From NVQY01 sp047639325 (lineage in GTDB: Bacteria > Pseudomonadota > Alphaproteobacteria > Rhodobacterales > Rhodobacteraceae), in contig JBLINN010000251.1 of NCBI GenBank assembly GCA_047639325.1, positions 1-6,451 of the forward strand: 6,451 bases of DNA, read 5' to 3'. Shown one piece after another: positions 1-6,019 of the stretch (position 1 is its first letter; every line of letters begins with the position of its first letter). The notes under the pieces were generated by a model. The model ran no database searches, was not told where the DNA came from, and worked only from the letters and a program-made list of their open reading frames with translations. Position numbers and translations under genes: made by a program.

Positions 1-1
1 C

Positions 2-1000
2 ATCGCCGGCGCCGTAATGGCGACGACGGCTTATGCCGCTGATCTGGTGATTGGCGTAAGCTGGTCGAATTTTCAGGAAGAGCGCTGGAAGACCGACGAA
101 GCCGCGATCAAGGAGGCACTGGCAGAGCACGGCGCAACTTATATCTCGGCTGACGCGCAAAGCTCGTCCGCCAAGCAGCTGTCGGATGTGGAAAGCCTGA
201 TTGCCCAAGGCGCCAATGCGCTGATCATTCTGGCGCAAGACGCTCAGGCGATTGGCCCAGCCGTGCAGGCCGCCGCTGACGAAGGTATTCCGGTGGTTGG
301 CTATGACCGCCTGATCGAAGACAGCCGCGCCTTTTACCTGACATTCGACAATGTCGAAGTGGGCCGGATGCAGGCGCGCGCCGTTTTTGCCGCCATGCCT
401 AAGGGCAATTATGTGATGATCAAAGGCTCGCCCACCGATCCCAACGCGGACTTTCTGCGCGGTGGCCAGCAAGAGATCATCCAGGCGGCCATCGATGCCG
501 GTGACATCACCATCGTCGCCGAAGCCTATACTGATGGCTGGTTGCCCGCCAACGCTCAGCGCAACATGGAGCAAATCCTGACCGCGCAGGACAACAAGGT
601 GGATGCCGTGGTTGCGTCGAATGACGGCACGGCTGGTGGCGTTGTGGCGGCCCTGACGGCACAAGGCATGGAAGGTATCCCGGTTTCGGGTCAGGACGGC
701 GACTATGCCGCGCTGAACCGCGTCGCCAAGGGGCATCAGACCGTGTCTGTCTGGAAAGACGCCCGCGAACTGGGCAAGGCTGCTGGTCAGATTGCCGTTT
801 CACTGGCCAAAGGCACCGGAATGAACGCCATTGGTGGCGCAAAATTCTGGACCTCGCCGGGTGGCACCAAGCTGAACGCCATGTTCCTTGAGCCGATGCC
901 GGTGACCAAGGAAAACCTGAGCGTTGTGGTTGATGCCAAGTGGATCACCAAGGAAACCCTGTGCCAGGGCGTTACCGCGGGTCCAACACCCTGCAACTAA
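2..1000 (+). CDS. xylF: D-xylose-type ABC transporter, periplasmic sugar-binding protein XylF (5' end missing)
   Basis: Periplasmic solute-binding protein that delivers D-xylose, or a related sugar, to the XylH/XylG importer. The frame is already open at base 2 (I-A-G-A-V before the ATG at 17). That ATG is therefore probably internal and the true start lies upstream of the window. The visible N-terminus is the end of a signal peptide, with an Ala-rich stretch and a likely cleavage site near TAYAA/D. Numbering from the ATG at 17, the protein closely resembles E. coli XylF as I recall it: EERW at 21-24, YDR at 96-98, KGSPTDPNAD at 136-145, DGWLP at 173-177, VVASNDGTAGG at 198-208 and SGQDGD at 224-229. 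R23, D97, R98, N143, W175, N202, D227 and K247 fall where the xylose-contacting residues are expected. The mature length is normal for the family. The C-terminal tail has two cysteines (316 and 326) absent from the E. coli protein. It is the first visible gene of the operon, 87 bases before xylH. Sugar specificity remains an inference. Confidence 0.95.
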   Translation: MAGAVMATTAYAADLVIGVSWSNFQEERWKTDEAAIKEALAEHGATYISADAQSSSAKQLSDVESLIAQGANALIILAQDAQAIGPAVQAAADEGIPVVGYDRLIEDSRAFYLTFDNVEVGRMQARAVFAAMPKGNYVMIKGSPTDPNADFLRGGQQEIIQAAIDAGDITIVAEAYTDGWLPANAQRNMEQILTAQDNKVDAVVASNDGTAGGVVAALTAQGMEGIPVSGQDGDYAALNRVAKGHQTVSVWKDARELGKAAGQIAVSLAKGTGMNAIGGAKFWTSPGGTKLNAMFLEPMPVTKENLSVVVDAKWITKETLCQGVTAGPTPCN

Positions 1001-1030
1001 GCCGGGTCTGATACCACCATTCAAAACTTT

Positions 1031-1065
1031 GCCCTGTTCCGGCCCCAAGCGCGCCGGGACAGGGC
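1031..1065 (+). promoter_or_regulatory. 13-bp stem-loop between xylF and xylH
   Basis: The arms GCCCTGTTCCGGC (1031-1043) and GCCGGGACAGGGC (1053-1065) pair over 13 positions, with one G-U pair and a 9-base loop. No run of T follows, so it is not a canonical intrinsic terminator. In many binding-protein ABC operons a hairpin after the first gene protects that part of the mRNA from 3' decay, or causes partial termination, so that the binding protein is made in excess over the membrane parts. That role here is inferred from position and structure. Confidence 0.7.
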
Positions 1066-1087
1066 CCATAGATGGCACAGGAATCCC

Positions 1088-2386
1088 ATGACAGATTCAG
1101 AGGCGGGTTTGCCGCCGAAACCAGTGCGCAAGAACATCGTTCAGGTGCTGGAACTTGACCTGCGGCTTTTGGGCATGGTCGGCGCCTTTGCAATCCTTTG
1201 CATCGCGTTTGATCTGGCCACCGGTGGGAGGTTCCTGACCCCGCGCAACATATTCAACCTGACGATCCAGACGGTGTCGGTTGCGATCATGGCCACCGGA
1301 ATGGTGTTTGTCATTGTCACCCGCCATATCGACCTGTCGGTCGGCGCTTTGCTGGCGACCTGTTCGGCGGTGATGGCAATGACCCAGACGCAGGTGTTGC
1401 CCAACATGTTGGGCCTAGATCTGGGCCACCCACTGATCCCGTGGATCACTATCGCCATCGGCCTGCTGACTGGCACATTGATAGGCGCGTTCAATGGCTG
1501 GCTGATCGGCTATCTGACGATCCCGGCCTTTATCGTCACACTGGGCGGGTTTCTGGCCTGGCGCAATGTCAGCTGGTATCTGACCAGTGGCAAAACCATT
1601 GGCCCGCTGGACCCTACATTCATGAAGTTCGGCGGCATCAGCGGCACGCTGGGCGCGACGGGGTCGTGGATTGTTGGCGTGCTGGCGTTGGCAGGGGCTT
1701 TGTATGGGCTGTACGGCGCGCGCCGTAACAAAAAGAAACACGGCTTTGCTGTCAAACCCCTGTGGGCCGAAGGGGTGATGGCCGCCATCACCACCGTCGC
1801 CATTCTGGGCTTTGTCGCCATCCTGAACGCCTATCAAGTGCCCGCGCGCAAGCTAAAGCGCATGTTCGAGGCGCAGGGCGAAGTGATGCCCGAAGGTTTT
1901 ACAATGGCCTACGGCATTCCGATCTCGGTCTTGCTGCTGATCTTTGTGACCATCACCATGACCGTGCTGGCCCGGCGCACCCGGTTCGGGCGCTATATCT
2001 TTGCCACCGGCGGCAACCCCGACGCGGCAGAGCTGAGCGGCATCAACACACGCTGGCTGACGGTCAAGATCTTTGCCCTGATGGGCGCGCTCTGTGCGAT
2101 ATCGGCGGTTGTGGCTTCGGCCCGGCTGGCCAACCATTCCAATGATATCGGCACGATCGATGAATTGCGGGTGATCGCCGCTGCCGTGATCGGCGGCACA
2201 GCGCTGGCCGGTGGGGCAGGGACGATCTATGGCGCGATCCTGGGCGCCTTGATCATGCAATCGTTGCAATCGGGTATGGCCATGGTCGGCGTGGACGCGC
2301 CCTTGCAGAACATCGTGGTGGGGTCGGTGCTGGTGCTGGCTGTGCTGATCGACATCATCTATCGCAAACGCACCGGAGAGGCCTGA
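1088..2386 (+). CDS. xylH: Xylose-type sugar ABC transporter permease XylH
   Basis: Inner-membrane channel subunit of the XylF-XylH-XylG importer, from the BPD_transp_2 permease family (RbsC/XylH type), 432 residues. A short hydrophilic N-terminus (1-25) precedes about ten hydrophobic segments, roughly at 28-46, 58-78, 84-98, 116-160 (two), 192-209, 228-247, 275-295, 325-345, 362-400 (probably two) and 405-424. Family signatures are MVFVIVTRHIDLSVG at 72-86, IPAFIVTLGGFLAWR at 145-159, GGNPDAAELSGIN at 308-320 before the loop that meets the ATPase, and IGGTALAGGAGTIYGAILGA at 368-387. It is about 40 residues longer than E. coli XylH. Part of the excess is a charged insert around 252-272 (ARKLKRMFEAQGEVMPEG) that E. 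coli lacks. The ATG at 1088 has a modest AGGAA element at 1079-1083. The stop overlaps the xylG start by one base (TGATG), so the two are probably translationally coupled. Confidence 0.95.
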   Translation: MTDSEAGLPPKPVRKNIVQVLELDLRLLGMVGAFAILCIAFDLATGGRFLTPRNIFNLTIQTVSVAIMATGMVFVIVTRHIDLSVGALLATCSAVMAMTQTQVLPNMLGLDLGHPLIPWITIAIGLLTGTLIGAFNGWLIGYLTIPAFIVTLGGFLAWRNVSWYLTSGKTIGPLDPTFMKFGGISGTLGATGSWIVGVLALAGALYGLYGARRNKKKHGFAVKPLWAEGVMAAITTVAILGFVAILNAYQVPARKLKRMFEAQGEVMPEGFTMAYGIPISVLLLIFVTITMTVLARRTRFGRYIFATGGNPDAAELSGINTRWLTVKIFALMGALCAISAVVASARLANHSNDIGTIDELRVIAAAVIGGTALAGGAGTIYGAILGALIMQSLQSGMAMVGVDAPLQNIVVGSVLVLAVLIDIIYRKRTGEA

Positions 2387-3162
2387 TGGAACAGTCAAAA
2401 CGCGCCGCTGGCGGAACCCCTTTGGTGGATATGCGCGACATGTGTATCTCGTTCGGCGGGGTGCATGCGGTGGATCATGTCAGCGTTGATCTTTACGCGG
2501 GCGAAGTTGTCGGCCTGCTGGGCCATAACGGCGCTGGTAAATCGACGCTGATCAAGATGCTGTCCGGGGCCTATCAGGCCGATGGTGGTGACATCCTGAT
2601 CAACGGGGAAAAGGCGACAATCACCAACCCTCGCGACGCCCGCGCCTATAATATCGAAACGATCTATCAAACACTGGCGCTGGCCGATAATCTGGACGCT
2701 GCCAGCAATCTGTTTCTGGGGCGCGAGTTGGTCACGTCGCTGGGGTTGGTCGATGACGACGCGATGGAAAGCGAAACCCGCAAGATCATGGCGCGGCTGA
2801 ACCCGAATTTCCAGAAATTCAGCAACCCGGTCTCGGCCTTGTCCGGCGGACAACGGCAATCGGTGGCAATTGCGCGGGCGGTCTATTTTGATGCCCGCAT
2901 CCTGATCATGGACGAACCCACTGCCGCGCTTGGGCCGCATGAAACCCAGATGGTGGCGGAATTGATTGGTCAGCTGAAGGCCGACGGCATTGGCATTTTT
3001 CTGATCAGCCACGACATTCACGATGTGATGCAGCTGTGCGACCGGGCCAGCGTGATGAAAAACGGCAAGCTGGTGGGCACTGTGGATGTCGATGACGTCA
3101 CCGATGATGATTTGCTGGGCATGATCATTCTGGGCAAACAGCCCGGCAGCAGCGCGGCCTAA
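2386..3162 (+). CDS. xylG: Sugar ABC transporter ATPase, single-domain XylG type
   Basis: Cytoplasmic ATPase that powers import through XylH. A full set of ABC motifs is present: Walker A GHNGAGKST (46-54), Q-loop Gln95 in IYQTLAL, signature LSGGQ (152-156), Walker B ILIMDEP (172-178, with D176 and E177) and the switch His209 in LISHD. It should therefore be active. At 258 residues it has only one ATPase domain, whereas E. coli XylG, RbsA and AraG are fused tandem proteins of about 500 residues. It resembles the half-size ATPases of some alphaproteobacterial sugar operons such as FrcA, and should work as a homodimer. It ends in a short tail (PGSSAA) and no second domain or remnant follows, so I see this as its native form and not a truncation. 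The start is firm: ATG 2386 overlaps the xylH stop, with GGAGAG at 2375-2380 as ribosome binding site. Symbol xylG is given by operon context; frcA-like is the alternative name. Confidence 0.92.
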   Translation: MEQSKRAAGGTPLVDMRDMCISFGGVHAVDHVSVDLYAGEVVGLLGHNGAGKSTLIKMLSGAYQADGGDILINGEKATITNPRDARAYNIETIYQTLALADNLDAASNLFLGRELVTSLGLVDDDAMESETRKIMARLNPNFQKFSNPVSALSGGQRQSVAIARAVYFDARILIMDEPTAALGPHETQMVAELIGQLKADGIGIFLISHDIHDVMQLCDRASVMKNGKLVGTVDVDDVTDDDLLGMIILGKQPGSSAA

Positions 3163-3200
3163 GCGATGTCGCGGGTTTGCATTTGCTGCCGACACCGGGC
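3141..3200 (+). promoter_or_regulatory. Imperfect stem-loop across the xylG-glk junction
   Basis: GGCAGCA at 3145-3151, in the last xylG codons, pairs with TGCTGCC at 3184-3190. GCCC (3141-3144) can extend the stem with GGGC (3197-3200), leaving a six-base bulge at 3191-3196. The loop is about 32 bases and contains the xylG stop. The right arm ends about 15 bases before the preferred glk ATG, so folding could affect glk translation or link it to ribosomes finishing xylG. In GC-rich DNA such pairing can arise by chance. Confidence 0.3.
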
Positions 3201-3215
3201 GGACTTGGCCGGGTC

Positions 3216-4181
3216 ATGACGCTTGTTGTGGCAGATGTGGGCGGCACCAATACGCGGATCGCGCTGGTTCAGTCGGACGGGGCAACGGCGCTGTCCCTGT
3301 CCCATATCGGGCGCTATGAAAACGACGAATTTGCCTCGTTTTACGAGGTTCTCAGCCGCTATTCAGCCGATCATCCTCTGCCAGCATTGCAAGGCGCCTG
3401 CTTCGCGGTTGCCGGCCCGGTCACGTCTACTTACGCTCAGTTGACCAACCGCAGTTGGGGCTTTGATGCCGCTGATATCGTCGCGGCCCTGCCTGCCGCT
3501 TTTGCCCCGCCAGTCGCGGCAGTGCATCTGGTCAATGATCTGGTTGCGCTAGGCTATGCCTTACCGGATTTGACGCCGGATCAACTGTTGCAAGTCCGGG
3601 CTTCGGATGGCGCGTCGGGACGGAACAATCAGGCGCTGGTGGCCGGGATGGGCACCGGGTTCAACGTGTGTATGGTCAAGATGGGCCGCACGGGCCCGAC
3701 GGTGATCGAGGCCGAACTGGGCCATGCCAGCCTGCCCGCCAGCGTCCGCGACCCGCTTGTGGCCACCCTTGGCGACGGCGCGCGCCAGTTTGCCACCATC
3801 GAGGATTTGTTTTCGGGGCGGGGGTTAAGCCAAGTTTATCGGATCCTGTCCGGGGATGCTGACAAGAAAGGCCCGCAAATCCTGGCAGATTATGTGCCGG
3901 GCGGCCACGATCAAGCGACCCGCGCCGTGGATTTGTTCGCGCACTTGCTGGGCGTGTTCGCGCGTGAACTGGTGTTTCAATATCTACCCTTCGGCGGTAT
4001 TCATTTTGCTGGCGGCGCGGCGCAGGGGGTTCTGGGATCGGCAGCGCAACAGGTGTTCCTGCAGGCCCTGAACACCCCCGGTCCCTTTGGCGATCATATT
4101 GCCCGGGTGCCGGTTCGTCTGATCACTGACGATACAGCCGCCCTGACAGGGGCCGCCCGGTTTGCGCGGGCGCAGGGTTGA
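3216..4181 (+). CDS. glk: Glucokinase, bacterial Glk family
   Basis: Cytoplasmic ATP-dependent glucokinase making glucose 6-phosphate from glucose. From ATG 3216 it has 321 residues, the same as E. coli Glk, and begins MTLVVADVGGTNTR, the family's N-terminal phosphate-binding motif (residues 6-14). Other landmarks are VNDLVALGYALP (106-117) with the likely catalytic base D108; GMGTG (144-148); EAELGH (165-170), whose E167 and H170 match the glucose-contacting EGGH; IEDLFSGRGL (195-204) with E196; and GGIHFAGGA (260-268) near the second nucleotide motif. This is the hexokinase-type Glk family (PF02685); I see no ROK zinc motif. A longer reading from TTG 3177 would add 13 residues (MHLLPTPGGLGRV) ahead of the conserved core. 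I prefer the ATG because it fits the family N-terminus, although neither start has a strong ribosome binding site. It lies 53 bases after xylG on the same strand and is very likely co-transcribed. Confidence 0.93.
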   Translation: MTLVVADVGGTNTRIALVQSDGATALSLSHIGRYENDEFASFYEVLSRYSADHPLPALQGACFAVAGPVTSTYAQLTNRSWGFDAADIVAALPAAFAPPVAAVHLVNDLVALGYALPDLTPDQLLQVRASDGASGRNNQALVAGMGTGFNVCMVKMGRTGPTVIEAELGHASLPASVRDPLVATLGDGARQFATIEDLFSGRGLSQVYRILSGDADKKGPQILADYVPGGHDQATRAVDLFAHLLGVFARELVFQYLPFGGIHFAGGAAQGVLGSAAQQVFLQALNTPGPFGDHIARVPVRLITDDTAALTGAARFARAQG

Positions 4182-4228
4182 GCGGGCGCAATTGACGAAT
4201 TCCTGCGCGCCGCAACCGCCCGGAGCTT

Positions 4229-4254
4229 CCGGAAATTGGCCACACTCTTTCCGG
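4229..4254. repeat. 7-bp inverted repeat downstream of glk
   Basis: CCGGAAA (4229-4235) is mirrored by TTTCCGG (4248-4254) around a 12-base loop, about 50 bases after the glk stop. It could form the 3' end structure of the sugar-operon transcript, but no T-run follows, so I do not call it a terminator. Confidence 0.3.
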
Positions 4255-4385
4255 CAGCGCAGAAACCGGGAATGGCCTGCCGAATAAGGCGTCCTGTGCG
4301 CCAATCAGACGCCACTGTAAGCGCTCGCAACACGTTGTTCTTGTTGAATAGGCCGTTCGCTTCTGATGGAGCCGTGCCGCCGAAG

Positions 4386-4403
4386 GTCCGAAAGGGTTCG
4401 GAT
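4386..4403. repeat. Compact stem-loop with AGGG loop
   Basis: TCCGAA (4387-4392) and TTCGGA (4397-4402) form a perfect 6-bp stem with the tetraloop AGGG, extendable by a G-U pair. It stands in the gene-free interval. The following bases (TAGCGATCCTTT) are only weakly T-rich. It could be a weak terminator or a chance structure. Confidence 0.25.
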
Positions 4404-4654
4404 AGCGATCCTTTATGGGTATTCGATTGTTTGTCGGTCCTGACCCGAAGGCGCCGCTTTTTGGTGGCTTGGGCTATAGCATCAGGGGTTTCTAACAATT
4501 TGGTAAAAATACATTTCTTTCATTTGCAGCGCCGGGCGGTGTTTCACCTTCAAGTGGCACAAGACAGGGCGAGTTCGGCGGAGAACGGCCAGTAGGTGGC
4601 GGTTATCTATAGGTGACTGATTTGGGGGGGAATGGCAGGGATATGTCGTGAAGC

Positions 4655-4668
4655 CCCTTATTTTTATG
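4655..4668 (+). repeat. 14-base direct repeat, copy 1
   Basis: CCCTTATTTTTATG occurs here and again, identical, at 4733-4746, with start points 78 bases apart. The pair lies 80-170 bases upstream of the integrase start. Island-type tyrosine integrases bind short repeated arm-type sites beside att through their N-terminal domain, so these are candidate arm sites. Function is inferred from position. Confidence 0.55.
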
Positions 4669-4732
4669 GTGCTGCTGCAGGGCATTGAAACCTAATATTT
4701 GGGGTGCCACGATAAAACAAATTTCAGGATTT

Positions 4733-4746
4733 CCCTTATTTTTATG
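4733..4746 (+). repeat. 14-base direct repeat, copy 2
   Basis: Exact second copy of CCCTTATTTTTATG, the nearer one to the integrase. The flanks differ between copies (AAGC before and GTGC after copy 1; ATTT before and AAAT after copy 2). The repeat is therefore a discrete short unit and not the edge of a longer duplication. Confidence 0.55.
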
Positions 4747-4752
4747 AAATAT

Positions 4753-4808
4753 TATCACCCAAGGTGTGCCATGGCGCATCGCCATATACTATATGTTGAG
4801 GGTGGATA
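4753..4808. promoter_or_regulatory. Cluster of palindromes upstream of the integrase
   Basis: Several symmetric elements are packed in 56 bases: CACC-CAA-GGTG (4756-4766), the perfect ATGGCG-CAT-CGCCAT (4771-4785) and the overlapping CATATA-C-TATATG (4783-4795). The outer ends TATCACCC (4753-4760) and GGGTGGATA (4800-4808) are complementary apart from one bulged base. TATACT at 4785-4790 could be a -10 element, but I see no convincing -35 at the right distance. This is a plausible integrase promoter with operator sites, or integrase/excisionase binding DNA. Which of these it is cannot be told from sequence alone. Confidence 0.4.
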
Positions 4809-4810
4809 GA

Positions 4811-4818
4811 AAAGGGGA
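4811..4818 (+). promoter_or_regulatory. Ribosome binding site that fixes the integrase start
   Basis: AAAGGGGA lies 6 bases before TTG 4825, an ideal distance. Translation from that TTG gives TRDLNKLTAAATKAA, the expected N-terminus of a P4-family integrase. The ATG at 4818 overlaps this site and lies in another frame, so it is not the ancestral start. Confidence 0.6.
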
Positions 4819-4824
4819 TGGGAT

Positions 4825-6019
4825 TTGACTCGCGACCTGAACAAGTTAACTGCGGCGGCTACCAAAGCAGCGTCCCGGGCAAATTATCAGATGGCGGCGG
4901 CCTGTGGCTGAACAAACGCGACGACGGTGGCGCGCAATGGGTGCTGCGGGTTCATGTGCATGGGCGACGTCACGAAATGGGGCTTGGTCCTTTCCCCGAG
5001 GTTTCATTGAAAGAAGCGCGTAGCGCGGCAGATCAATGGCGCGGCATGGTCCGCCAAGGTTTGGACCCGATCAAGGAACGGGAACGCCAGCGGCGGGATG
5101 TGACTCGCAACATGCACTTACTCAAGGATATTGCGCTGGATGCCTTTGAAAGCCGCAAGGCCGAACTCAAAGGCGATGGCAAGGCAGGCCGCCGTTTTCC
5201 CCGCTGGAACTTCACATTCTGCCCAAGCTAGGCAAGGTGCCGGTGTCCGATATTGATCAGAGGGATATCCGCGACACGCTGGCCCCGATCTGGCACGACA
5301 AGGCCCACACCGCCAAAAAGGCGATGAACCGGCTTAGCATCTGTCTGCGCCACGCCGCTGCCTTTGGGCTTGAGGTGGATTTGCAGGCCACAGACAAGGC
5401 GCGCGCACTGTTAGGCAAGCCCCGGCACCTGACCCAGAATATCCCGGCGCTACCGTGGCAGGACGTTCCTGACTTCTATCAAAGCCTGAATGGCGGCACG
5501 ATTGCCGAAATGGCCTTGCGCCTGCTTACCCTGACCGCTGTGCGGTCTTATCCGTTGCGGTTCCTGCATCTGGACCTGATCAAAGGCGATGTCTGGACCA
5601 TCCCGGCAGAGGCCATGAAGGGGCGCAAAGGCGCGACCAGTGATTATCGGGTGCCGTTATCGGTCGAGGTAATGGCGGTGATCGAACGAGTTAAACCCTT
5701 TGCCCGCGACGGGTTCCTGTTTCCTGGCTTTCGCAAGGGCGTGATTTCGGATGCAACCATGTCGCGGTTCATGGATCGGCGCGGCATGGTGGAACGTCCG
5801 CATGGGTTCCGGTCCTCTTTCCGCGACTGGACAGCAGAGGCAACAAACACGCCGCGCGAAGTGGCCGAACCCTGCCTTGGCCACGTGTCAGGCGGCACAG
5901 TGGAACGGGCGTACCGGTGCACGGATTTTCTGGAGCAACAGCGGGCGTTGATGGAGAGGTGGGGGCAGTTACTTGCCAAGATTAATGAAAATGTCAGCTT
6001 GTTCACGGTACGACAGTGA
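4825..6019 (+). pseudogene. P4-family tyrosine integrase, broken by two frameshifts
   Basis: Remnant of a phage/genomic-island site-specific recombinase. Joined across frames it is about 398 codons, a full family length. Piece A, from TTG 4825, gives the N-terminal LNKLTAAATKAA and would stop at 4909-4911. Near 4863-4876 the match moves by -1 into piece B: PGKLSDGGGLWL, then MGLGPFPEVSLKEAR, the arm-type DNA-binding domain, with its stop at 5229-5231. Near 5190-5198, at a TTTTCCCC run, it moves by -1 again into piece C: FSPLELHILPKLGKVPVSDID, the core-binding region, then the catalytic domain to 6019. Numbering piece C from GTG 5237, the catalytic set is complete: R103, K128, H189, R192, H216 and nucleophile Y226 in ERAYR. 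Box I reads RSYPLR where relatives usually have R-S-G/S-E-V/L-R. The breaks fit two one-base deletions and do not compensate, so no intact enzyme is expected. Sequencing error at homopolymers is the alternative. Piece C alone (260 residues) lacks the arm domain. Confidence 0.85.

Larger units (their letters stand above)
4182..4824. other. Gene-free interval between glk and the integrase
   Basis: About 640 bases with no gene I can support. Open frames exist on both strands (plus 4236-4595; minus 4094-4498, overlapping the glk end), but none gives a recognisable protein and their residue make-up looks random. No tRNA, tmRNA or clear intrinsic terminator for the sugar operon was found. The first part is GC-rich like the operon. 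From about 4600 the DNA becomes AT-rich and contains a seven-G run (4624-4630), a direct repeat and several palindromes. This composition change suggests the boundary between host DNA and an integrated element falls inside the interval. Confidence 0.6.

Noticed and set aside
507..842. Minus-strand frames within the sugar operon, such as 507-842, 1415-1837 and 2395-3195
   Set aside because: They are antisense shadows of well-supported genes in GC-rich DNA, with unlikely residue composition.
4387..4415. tRNA T-arm-like or terminator-like sequence GGTTCGGATAGCGATCC
   Set aside because: It does not fit a T-arm of 5-bp stem and 7-base loop. No acceptor, D or anticodon arms can be built, and the T-run is too short for a clear terminator.
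4441..4480. GGCGCC followed by TTTTT (4451-4466) as an intrinsic terminator for the sugar operon
   Set aside because: The only stem I can draw places the T-run in the loop instead of after the stem.
4094..4498. Minus-strand open frame of 134 codons overlapping the glk end
   Set aside because: It overlaps the glk coding sequence antisense, has no recognisable domain and reads like GC-rich DNA without selection.
4236..4595. Plus-strand open frame of 119 codons after glk
   Set aside because: No recognisable motif, no ribosome binding site, random-looking composition, and an equally long frame lies on the other strand.
5190..5205. Programmed -1 ribosomal frameshift at TTTTCCCC in the integrase
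   Set aside because: After slipping, the second codon would mispair at its first base. No stimulatory structure is evident, and another uncorrected break lies upstream, so decay or read error is simpler.
4818..5231. Separate short integrase gene starting at ATG 4818
   Set aside because: Its first 18 or so residues do not match the family, while the TTG 4825 frame does. The ATG also overlaps the ribosome binding site. It is the middle piece of the broken integrase.
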